DNA of 36,374 nucleotides from positions 1-36,374 of IMG/VR virus record IMGVR_UViG_3300050045_000004, one strand, 5' to 3'. Every line of letters begins with the position of its first letter. Position 1 is the stretch's first letter. The DNA comes from a virus. Shown here in pieces: positions 25,776 to 31,703 of this stretch. The notes below the pieces were generated by a model that worked only from the letters and a program-made list of their open reading frames with translations, did not search any database and was not told the DNA's origin. The translations under genes were made by a program, and so were the position numbers.

Positions 25776-26756
25776 TTACATGATTATACTTCTGCCGCCG
25801 CCAGCGACCAACAATCCGGCGCTGCGCAAAATCCGGTCAACCTGTGGGAAGGACGCGAAGAAGCCAAGACCAATCGCGACGTTGTAGGATTTGGTCACTT
25901 TGATCGGGCCGACTTCTTGAGAGACGCTCGACAGCACGCCGCCATTACTTACGATGCTCGGATCGTAGTCCGGTTGCAGCACGACGCCATTGAGAACGCG
26001 AGCCGCAAGTTCTGCGCAGGCGTACTTGATCGCGAGCGGGACGCCGAACACGCTGTCGCCATCGTTATCGACGACACCGACGCGCGGCCATGCGCGAGCT
26101 TGAATTGTTGCGCTTGGCGTAAACCATGCTTCATAGTTCGTGCCCGGGCCGCCACCGAGAAATCCCATTTCACCGAGCCACGGATCAATGAAGCCGATGC
26201 TCGGGTCCATTGCACCGTTGCTCAAGAACTGCAATAGCTTCGTGCCACGGAAGCGATACCGCTGATCGAGATAGTCGGATGCTTGGATAATGGCTTGTTG
26301 GATTGCTTCGGCGGGGCTAGCCGGATAGGTGAAGCTGCCGCGCGCCCCAATATACTGCGCGAGGAAGTCAGGATAGATGTACGCATTCGCCATGGTCATC
26401 GCGGCGATTTCAAGCTCCTGACCTTCGTTCGCGCCAGCCGTCCACAGAACTGATCCCGCTTCCGGCCACGCCGAATTCAACAGTGAGCCGGGACCTGAGC
26501 CTTCGCCATCGAGTCGGATCGGGCCAAGCGCGGTCGTGATCCCGAAGTCACCGTTGTTGCTGTTCTCGACAAGCTGATTGACCGTGAACGGGAGCGAGAC
26601 TGTTGAACCGCTCCACGATTGGAGACCCGCATAGACGCCCGTGTCGCCGACTTCGACAGGGTTCTCCGGTCCCGGCGAGCTAACAGGTGAAAGCTGCGCC
26701 ACGGTTCCCGTGCGATCCTGCACGCCGAAGATTAGCAAGCTACCGAAATCACTCAT
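25776..26756 (-). CDS. Head-tail adaptor (DnaT-like/gp6-like)
   Basis: A 326-residue protein starting at the ATG at 26756, in an ATGA overlap with the preceding gene. From about residue 150 it has the adaptor signature PAEAIQQAIIQASDYLDQRY and later VPLAIKYACAELAARVL, as in the putative DnaT-like/head-tail adaptor family that docks under the portal. The first 140 residues are an added Gly/Ser-rich beta-like domain (GLQSWSGSTVSLPF) not needed in short adaptors. The role in the neck is inferred from family and neighbours. Confidence 0.62.
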   Translation of the reverse strand: MSDFGSLLIFGVQDRTGTVAQLSPVSSPGPENPVEVGDTGVYAGLQSWSGSTVSLPFTVNQLVENSNNGDFGITTALGPIRLDGEGSGPGSLLNSAWPEAGSVLWTAGANEGQELEIAAMTMANAYIYPDFLAQYIGARGSFTYPASPAEAIQQAIIQASDYLDQRYRFRGTKLLQFLSNGAMDPSIGFIDPWLGEMGFLGGGPGTNYEAWFTPSATIQARAWPRVGVVDNDGDSVFGVPLAIKYACAELAARVLNGVVLQPDYDPSIVSNGGVLSSVSQEVGPIKVTKSYNVAIGLGFFASFPQVDRILRSAGLLVAGGGRSIIM

Positions 26757-27046
26757 GGCGTAGGCACTCCCGTATAGAGGAATTGCAAAAGAGACATGGC
26801 ATTTACTTTCTGCCACTTCACTCCGCCGCTCTCAGCATCGCTCGCCAACAGACCTGTCGGAGAAATGCTGCCGGTCGTACCGGAATTCAAAGAGAGGTAC
26901 GCCGCCGTTCCGTTCTCAGCCGACACATACTGCCCGGCCGTCACTTCCAAATTCTCTGACCACGGCGCGAGTCCTTGCAGGACTGAATTCGCCAGCCGAC
27001 GCCGACGCGCGTAGTAAAGTGCGGCTTGTTGCTGAGGCGTAATCAT
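26753..27046 (-). CDS. Small virion protein with beta module
   Basis: A 97-residue protein. The first 25 residues form a basic helix (QQQAALYYARRRRLANSVL). After this comes a beta module with ENLEVTAGQYVSAENGTAAYLSLNSGTTG and GGVKWQKVN, similar to small binding modules on phage virion proteins. Its Shine-Dalgarno GGAGGT lies inside the right arm of the terminator hairpin at 27050-27097, so translation would require that hairpin to be open. Confidence 0.6.
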   Translation of the reverse strand: MITPQQQAALYYARRRRLANSVLQGLAPWSENLEVTAGQYVSAENGTAAYLSLNSGTTGSISPTGLLASDAESGGVKWQKVNAMSLLQFLYTGVPTP

Positions 27047-27049
27047 AAC

Positions 27050-27097
27050 AAAAAACCTCCGCCCCCATGCGGCCGTTAGGCCGCTGCGGGGCGGAGG
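27050..27097 (-). terminator. Intrinsic terminator overlapping a ribosome binding site
   Basis: On the minus strand CCTCCGCCCC (27097-27088) pairs perfectly with GGGGCGGAGG (27065-27056), with an inner GCGGCC/GGCCGC stem and a TAAC loop. A run of six T (27055-27050) follows directly. The hairpin's last GGAGG is also the Shine-Dalgarno of the gene starting at 27046, ten bases on. Confidence 0.88.
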
Positions 27098-27111
27098 CTG
27101 ATTACGATTTG

Positions 27112-27138
27112 GTTGACAGGCCCGCGTATTCTGTCAAC
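27112..27138. promoter_or_regulatory. Operator-like inverted repeat GTTGACAG-N11-CTGTCAAC
   Basis: Two perfect 8-bp half-sites (27112-27119 and 27131-27138) are separated by 11 nt, just below the stop codon at 27146 and above the terminator. The spacing, 19 bp centre to centre, is that of a dimeric protein's operator rather than a stem-loop terminator. Each half contains a TTGACA hexamer, but neither has a -10 at the right distance. Confidence 0.4.
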
Positions 27139-27145
27139 GGATGTG

Positions 27146-27913
27146 TTACGCCTTCACCGAGCCACCACGGAAAGCAACCGGGGGTGCACGACCCGCCGCC
27201 GCTGCCGATCCCGGCACAACAAGGCCAAGCGACATAGCCTCTTTGCGGCTGTAAGCTCGAACGCCACCGGGACCGCGCGATTGCGTTTGCCCATTCCAGC
27301 CCCGAGAGTTGCCGCCGTGTCTAGCCGCGTCCAACTGAGATGCCGAGCCGCGAGCCGCAACGCGCGCCGCGCGCTCCGCATTCGATGCGTCCAAGAATTC
27401 CCGGACGTTCTGCGCCTGCGTAGTCGGCGGGAAATACTTGTGGAAATTTGCCTGAGCCTTGCGAAGTTCCAGCATCGCTTCGTCGGTCATCTGTGTGCCT
27501 TGGCTGACCATCGCGCGACCGGCTCTGATCTTCTCCTCCGCGTCTTGAACTTGCTTGTTGAGCGCCCCGTGTAACTGAGCTTCGGAGACTTCAACCGTTT
27601 CCGACTCTGGAGCCGGTGCGGCTTGCGCAACTGGAGCGATTGGCTCAATCGAAGTCGTCACCACAGCGGGCGGGGCTTCCTCGAAGTCAACCGGGCGTTG
27701 CTCTTGCTGTCCGGCCGCAGCGAGTGTCGCCGATGCCCGGTCGAAACCCGGGCGTGAGTTTTGAATGTCGGAACGCTTGATTGTCTGATCGTTGGCGAGC
27801 CTCTGGACAACGCCGGTATTCGGGAGTCCATCGGTCGTCCAATGAGCGTCGTTGGCAGGATCAAGCTGCGCGAGTGCAGCGAGAACTTTGGGGGTTTCCG
27901 TTTGGCTGGACAT
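27146..27913 (-). CDS. Head-region protein with conserved N-terminal motif
   Basis: A 255-residue protein. Residues 15-60 (LDPANDAHWTTDGLPNTGVV, then RSDIQNSRPGFDR) match a short motif seen in many phage structural proteins next to the capsid gene. A Pro/Ala/Glu-rich linker follows, then a helical segment (QVQDAEEKIRAGRAMVSQG) and a Gly/Arg/Ser-rich, probably disordered tail. It may be a head decoration or capsid-completion protein. A GAGG Shine-Dalgarno precedes the ATG at 27913. Confidence 0.6.
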   Translation of the reverse strand: MSSQTETPKVLAALAQLDPANDAHWTTDGLPNTGVVQRLANDQTIKRSDIQNSRPGFDRASATLAAAGQQEQRPVDFEEAPPAVVTTSIEPIAPVAQAAPAPESETVEVSEAQLHGALNKQVQDAEEKIRAGRAMVSQGTQMTDEAMLELRKAQANFHKYFPPTTQAQNVREFLDASNAERAARVAARGSASQLDAARHGGNSRGWNGQTQSRGPGGVRAYSRKEAMSLGLVVPGSAAAAGRAPPVAFRGGSVKA

Positions 27914-27979
27914 GGTAGCCTCGTTTGCTTGGGGGATACGCCCCGATGCCCATGCAACGGGGAAGCTTAGATTATGTTA

Positions 27980-28013
27980 GCGGCGGGGGCGGCTTTCGCC
28001 GATCCCCCGCCGC
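27980..28013. other. Very stable symmetric hairpin
   Basis: GCGGCGGGGG (27980-27989) pairs with CCCCCGCCGC (28004-28013), and inside it CGGC/GCCG pairs around a TTTC loop, with AT as a two-base bulge. It sits in the gap between two small head genes and lacks a T run on either strand. It may slow or process the transcript. Confidence 0.55.
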
Positions 28014-28059
28014 CGATCAGTATCCGCCGGAAGTCCCCCCTCTGGACGGACACCGAAGG

Positions 28060-28275
28060 TTATAGCGCAGCGAGGTTTGCGGCCCCTCTGATCTGCCCGG
28101 CGGTGTAGCTGTCGAGCAAATGAAAGATGTTCGCCGTGGTCGTTCCGAGTCGGAGCGCCTCTACGGAGAGAAACTCAAGCTCTTGCTTGCTGTGATTGAG
28201 TCGCGAGAAGTTCGCGTAGCGTTGATGGCGCTTGTGCAAACGAGCCGAGGCGTGGGTGTCAAAGGGATCAGCCAT
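28060..28275 (-). CDS. Small basic helical protein after the capsid gene
   Basis: A 71-residue protein rich in His, Arg and Leu (ARLHKRHQRYANFSRLNHSK), helical, with no domain recognised. AAGGA precedes its ATG at 28275. It lies between the capsid terminator and the stable hairpin and so probably depends on read-through. Confidence 0.6.
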   Translation of the reverse strand: MADPFDTHASARLHKRHQRYANFSRLNHSKQELEFLSVEALRLGTTTANIFHLLDSYTAGQIRGAANLAAL

Positions 28276-28293
28276 GTACGTGCATCCTTGGTT

Positions 28294-28333
28294 TGAAAAA
28301 CGAACCGCACGTCAAGTCTTAGTTGACGTGCGG
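28294..28333 (-). terminator. Intrinsic terminator after the major capsid gene
   Basis: On the minus strand an 11-bp perfect stem, CCGCACGTCAA (28333-28323) with TTGACGTGCGG (28315-28305), has a 7-nt loop and is followed by TTCGTTTTTC. It begins 27 nt after the capsid stop codon. Confidence 0.88.
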
Positions 28334-28360
28334 CGTATCTCTTAAACCCGCCGCGTTAGA

Positions 28361-29548
28361 TTACGGACCCTCGTACAGGTTCACCTGAGACGAACCCGGA
28401 GGAACGGTCGAATTCGGTCCGCCCTTGCTGTCCCATGCCGTTGACGGGTTAGCCGCGCTCTCGCGAGTAATCAGGCGAGCGAGCTTAATCTGCTTGCGTT
28501 CCGGGAACACGCGGACGAACGAACCGCTGCCCGAAAGCTGAGCATTGGTCGGGCCGCCTTCGTAGACCGGCGACGAGCCGACCCATGCGTGACCGACCGG
28601 GTGAATTGACCACTCGACGCGGTTGAACAGAACGTCCGAGCCTGCGCCGTTGCCGCGAGACGGGTAACGGAACACTTCGGTCGGGACAACCGGGGTGCCG
28701 ACACCGAGTCGGAACGAGGCCGGGCCAACGAGCCAAGTGTGGTACAGGCCGGAGCCTTGACCAGTGTTGGCGTTGTTGGCGGTGTCGCCCGCCGGGTTTG
28801 GCATACCGTCGTCAACGATGACGCGCCGTCCCAAGAACACCGGAATGCTGATGTGGCCTTCCGCGTCCGGGATGAAGTCGATCAGGTTGTTCTTCTGCGC
28901 CTTCGAGTAGACGATGGAGTGCATAAAGCAGGCGGTGACATCTTCCGCCGCGTCACCGAGCAACGTCGCGGTGTCGATGAACGACTCCGCTTGGAAGTCC
29001 GTGACGCCAGCCGAAAAGCCCGAAGCTGCGATGCTGTTGGTCAGGTCGGCCTGAGTGCCGAATGCGGCGCTAAGACCAGTCTTGCCCGCGCGACCAAGGG
29101 TCGGGTCGGACAATTCGTTCGTGGTGAACACGCCGTTTGCTACGGCGACGAATGCGCGCTGTAGACGACGGACCCAATAGTCGGAGACGCGCGATGCGAT
29201 GGACTGCATCGGGTCGGCACCGGCCAGCGCCGTCGCAAGGCGCATCGTGCTCCATGAACTGTTGCGGGAAAGTCGAACGGCAACTTCGCCCGAGGTTCCG
29301 GTGACGTTCGGCGTCGAGTCGGCGTTCGCGTCGTCACTCGACACGTTTTCCGCCGGGTCGCCGATGTCCTGCCAAGACGGGACCGTGAAGGTCAAGCCGC
29401 CGCCAGCGAGGAGGTTGTCAAGGAAGTCGTCGCGTGCCGCGATACCCGACTGGATGATGGCTGTCTTTTCCATCGTCAACTGTTGGGTGTAAGGCGTGAA
29501 GATCGCGGGGACGATAACGTCTGCGATGGTGGTTGACACGTTGGTCAT
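28361..29548 (-). CDS. Major capsid protein (Gp13-like family)
   Basis: A 395-residue protein from the ATG at 29548 with Shine-Dalgarno GGAGAG; a TTG just upstream is in frame but unnecessary. IFTPYTQQLTMEKTAIIQSG, then FLDNLLAGGGLTFTVPSWQD, and a central ATALAGADPMQSIASRVSDYW match the Gp13-like major capsid proteins. Later segments (SKAQKNNLIDFIPDAEG, GRRVIVDDGMP) are conserved as well. It follows the scaffold gene, as usual. Strong terminators on both sides make it a separate transcription unit, sensible for the most abundant virion protein. Confidence 0.85.
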   Translation of the reverse strand: MTNVSTTIADVIVPAIFTPYTQQLTMEKTAIIQSGIAARDDFLDNLLAGGGLTFTVPSWQDIGDPAENVSSDDANADSTPNVTGTSGEVAVRLSRNSSWSTMRLATALAGADPMQSIASRVSDYWVRRLQRAFVAVANGVFTTNELSDPTLGRAGKTGLSAAFGTQADLTNSIAASGFSAGVTDFQAESFIDTATLLGDAAEDVTACFMHSIVYSKAQKNNLIDFIPDAEGHISIPVFLGRRVIVDDGMPNPAGDTANNANTGQGSGLYHTWLVGPASFRLGVGTPVVPTEVFRYPSRGNGAGSDVLFNRVEWSIHPVGHAWVGSSPVYEGGPTNAQLSGSGSFVRVFPERKQIKLARLITRESAANPSTAWDSKGGPNSTVPPGSSQVNLYEGP

Positions 29549-29840
29549 GATACTCTCCAAAAGTGGAAACTGGATTGCTCCGGTTCCTCACCCATGTGAG
29601 GCATCGCGGGCTTTTCGTCCCGGGGTTCTCAGTCGAGCCACTCCCATGAGCGCATCGGAGACTGAGGGAATATCCCATTTAAGAAGCGTATGGTTAACGC
29701 GTTTTTGCGGGCGAAGCAACCCGGTATTTCTTTTTCGTATTTTGCACGGGATAAATGCGAAGAAACGCTTTGTTATTCAGCGTTTGCGCGATATTTGCTG
29801 GACAGCAAATTTGAACAATGTAGCCCTAACACTTAAATCT

Positions 29841-29910
29841 AGGGGGCGCGGACCTGCTTTTTGCAACGTGGCTCGACACATCACGCGAGCAGCGGGCGCC
29901 CGCGCCCCCT
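29841..29910. repeat. 11-bp inverted repeat enclosing inner hairpin
   Basis: AGGGGGCGCGG at 29841-29851 is the exact reverse complement of the sequence at 29900-29910. The 48-nt interior contains GCTCG (29871-29875) with CGAGC (29886-29890) and CTGCT (29854-29858) with AGCAG (29888-29892), which compete for the same bases. A multi-branched RNA in the capsid gene's leader is likely. Confidence 0.6.
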
Positions 29911-29943
29911 CAAAAACAACAATGCCGCCCGAAGGCGGCATTG
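29911..29943 (-). terminator. Intrinsic terminator after the scaffold gene
   Basis: On the minus strand CAATGCCGCC (29943-29934) and GGCGGCATTG (29929-29920) form a perfect 10-bp stem closed by a TTCG tetraloop and followed by TTGTTTTTG. It begins about 42 nt past the scaffold stop codon. Confidence 0.9.
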
Positions 29944-29985
29944 TCAAGTTGTGATCTGATAAACCGGGTAAGGCTATGACCTGAT

Positions 29986-30861
29986 TTACGCGGCGGCCTT
30001 GTTCTTCGCGGGATGGATCGCGCCGATCTTGACTCCGGCGCGCTGCGCCATCTGCGCGGCCTTCTCGGGACTTTCCTTGTAGAGCCGCCCCTGTTCGGTG
30101 ACGTTCCAGTTGTCGGCCAGCCACGGGTTGTCCTTGTTGGACATGCCACCACCGCCCTTGCCACCTTGCGAACCGCCGCCGACGCTTGCGGCCCACCAAT
30201 GGGGCCTACGCTCCATCATATCCTTCGTCCACTCTGCCGGGCTGAGACCCGGGGTCATACCGCCGTCATCCTTGGTGACGAGCTTGCCATCGACAAACTC
30301 GAACATCTTTTCACCAATGACCACCGCGTCATCGACGGCGGTCGAGAGAACCGGAAACTTGCCGAGCGTCACAGCGTCGCGAATTTGCGTGCGGATACGC
30401 TCTTGCTGTTGCTCTTGCTTGACGCCTGCGATTTCGGCTTCCTTATCGGCAATATTTTTCGTCGCCACTTCGAGTCGCCGGGTCAGGCTTTCCTTGTCAC
30501 GATTGATCGGGCCGACCGCGCGAGCGATAGCCGCGTCGATCTGAGTTTGCACCTTGCCCTCGTCGAGCTTACCCTCCGCCGTCAGCGTGTCGAGCTTCGC
30601 CTTGGCTTCGGTCAATTCTTCTTGGAGAGCGGGAAGCGATGCAGGATCGACATCGCCGAATAATTGAAGCTTCTCACGAACGATCTTGTGATCGTTGCGT
30701 TCTTTGGTGAGCGCGGACTGGACACGATCCACGTCGGCCGGAGTCTTGACACCCTCGACGGCGGTCAACTCGAACTTCTCGCCTTTTTGAGTGTAAAGAT
30801 CACCGAAGCCTTCGGGGATGTCCTCTTGCTTGTCGTAAATGGTTTTGAGCTTTACCTGCAT
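29986..30861 (-). CDS. Capsid scaffolding protein
   Basis: A 291-residue protein from the ATG at 30861 with Shine-Dalgarno GAGGAG. The N-terminus has KTIYDKQEDIPEGFGDLY and FELTAVEGVKTPADVDRVQ. A long charged coiled coil follows (ALTKERNDHKIVREKLQLFG to about residue 170), the shape and composition of GP20-like phage scaffolds, which fill the procapsid and leave or are degraded before DNA packaging. A Trp/Gly-rich C-terminal part (RRPHWWAASVGGG) and a basic end (HPAKNKAAA) would contact the shell. It sits directly before the capsid gene. Confidence 0.82.
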   Translation of the reverse strand: MQVKLKTIYDKQEDIPEGFGDLYTQKGEKFELTAVEGVKTPADVDRVQSALTKERNDHKIVREKLQLFGDVDPASLPALQEELTEAKAKLDTLTAEGKLDEGKVQTQIDAAIARAVGPINRDKESLTRRLEVATKNIADKEAEIAGVKQEQQQERIRTQIRDAVTLGKFPVLSTAVDDAVVIGEKMFEFVDGKLVTKDDGGMTPGLSPAEWTKDMMERRPHWWAASVGGGSQGGKGGGGMSNKDNPWLADNWNVTEQGRLYKESPEKAAQMAQRAGVKIGAIHPAKNKAAA

Positions 30862-30921
30862 CGTCGTTACTCCTCGATTTCTTCCGCGAGCCATCTCGCT
30901 AAAGCGATCCCATGATCCTTT

Positions 30922-31278
30922 TTATTTCAAACAAGCACGCAATGCCGAAAGCTGATCGGGGGATGCCCCATACCCTTCGGCTGCGGAAACAATTTGGTCC
31001 TTAGAGTAGGTACGCTCGACTTCGGGCACCCAATCGCAATTCATCGTTGGCACCGTGCGAAACTTAAGCGGCGGCTTTACCTCCGGGACAGGCTTCGGAG
31101 GCGGCACAAGCACGGGCTTCAACACGACTGCCGGTGCGGGCGCGGGTACAACCTTTGATACTACGGAGGGTAAGGGGGCGGGGGCTGGAGTCTGCCGGGG
31201 CAGACCGAAATAGAACAGCGCCGCAAGAGCGACGACAGCGACCGCGCCACCGATGACATTGACTGAGGGGGACTGCAT
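30922..31278 (-). CDS. Membrane-anchored Pro-rich protein
   Basis: A 118-residue protein with one N-terminal membrane segment (about residues 9-26, VIGGAVAVVALAALFYFGL). A Pro/Val/Lys linker (VPPPKPVPEVKPP) and a small C-terminal domain with two Cys (NCDWVPEVER ... LRACLK) follow. This looks like an inner-membrane protein with a periplasmic reach, the general design of an inner spanin or another lysis helper. No partner outer-membrane lipoprotein is visible nearby, so the role is open. The TTGACC/TTAATG promoter-like pair lies just upstream (31335-31307). Confidence 0.55.
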   Translation of the reverse strand: MQSPSVNVIGGAVAVVALAALFYFGLPRQTPAPAPLPSVVSKVVPAPAPAVVLKPVLVPPPKPVPEVKPPLKFRTVPTMNCDWVPEVERTYSKDQIVSAAEGYGASPDQLSALRACLK

Positions 31279-31306
31279 AGTGGCTCCCGGGGGGTTGATC
31301 CCGAGG

Positions 31307-31335
31307 CATTAACCACGTTTGACCGCTCAGGTCAA
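31307..31335 (-). promoter_or_regulatory. Promoter/operator candidate with TGGTTAAT motif
   Basis: On the minus strand TTGACC (31335-31330) is followed after 17 nt by TTAATG (31312-31307), inside the recurrent motif TGGTTAAT (31315-31308). TTGACC also pairs as an inverted repeat with its copy on the plus strand (31319-31324 with 31330-31335, 5-nt spacer). The next start codon is 29 nt further. The -10 match to sigma70 is poor. Confidence 0.3.
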
Positions 31336-31703
31336 GGGGTTCTTTTTCTGGAATTGTGGATCAACGCCATGGTGCCGATTTGCTGGTCGTTATAGCCGAA
31401 CCGACGTTTCAGCGTGCGGCGATGCTTTTCGGCTTCCTTGATGGCGACGGCAAAACCATGAACGGCCGCATTATGCGGAGTCAGCCGCTTGCGCCGAACC
31501 GGGATCATGATCGGATAGAGTTGGTGATCGCTGATGCGATCCAGACGCGCCTTGGTCACCGCGCTCATAGGTATGCGTTGACGAGGATGCTTCGCCTCCC
31601 ATAGCGCGCGGTGCTTGGCACGGATGCCAGCGCGTCCGCCTTTGCCTTCGAGAGAAAGCCAGTGCGGGCCTCCGTTGTGCCCTATGTCGATGTCAAAAGT
31701 CAT
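31332..31703 (-). CDS. Conserved hypothetical with IGHNGGP motif
   Basis: A 123-residue basic protein. It begins TFDIDIGHNGGPHWLSLEG; IGHNGGP is a short motif repeatedly seen at ends of phage and rhizobial proteins. The remainder is Arg/Lys/His-rich (RRKRLTPHNAAVHGF, KHRRTLKRRFGYNDQQIG), suggesting nucleic-acid contact. ATGA overlap with the upstream gene couples translation. Function unknown. Confidence 0.6.
   Translation of the reverse strand: MTFDIDIGHNGGPHWLSLEGKGGRAGIRAKHRALWEAKHPRQRIPMSAVTKARLDRISDHQLYPIMIPVRRKRLTPHNAAVHGFAVAIKEAEKHRRTLKRRFGYNDQQIGTMALIHNSRKRTP

Larger units (their letters stand above)
29549..29985 (-). other. AT-rich, structured leader between scaffold and capsid genes
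   Basis: 437 nt without a gene. From upstream to downstream on the minus strand it holds the scaffold terminator (29911-29943), a long-range 11-bp repeat AGGGGGCGCGG/CCGCGCCCCCT (29841-29851 with 29900-29910) enclosing GCTCG/CGAGC, a 7-bp hairpin ATTTGCT/AGCAAAT, an AAACGCT/AGCGTTT repeat, then an AT-rich stretch with GTTAAC and a small CTCAC/GTGAG hairpin. A promoter for the capsid gene must lie here if the terminator works, but I find no convincing -35/-10 pair; a phage-specific promoter is possible. Confidence 0.55.

Noticed and set aside
27112-27138. Promoter based on TTGACA half-sites
   Set aside because: Neither strand has a -10-like hexamer 15-19 nt downstream; kept only as an operator-like repeat.
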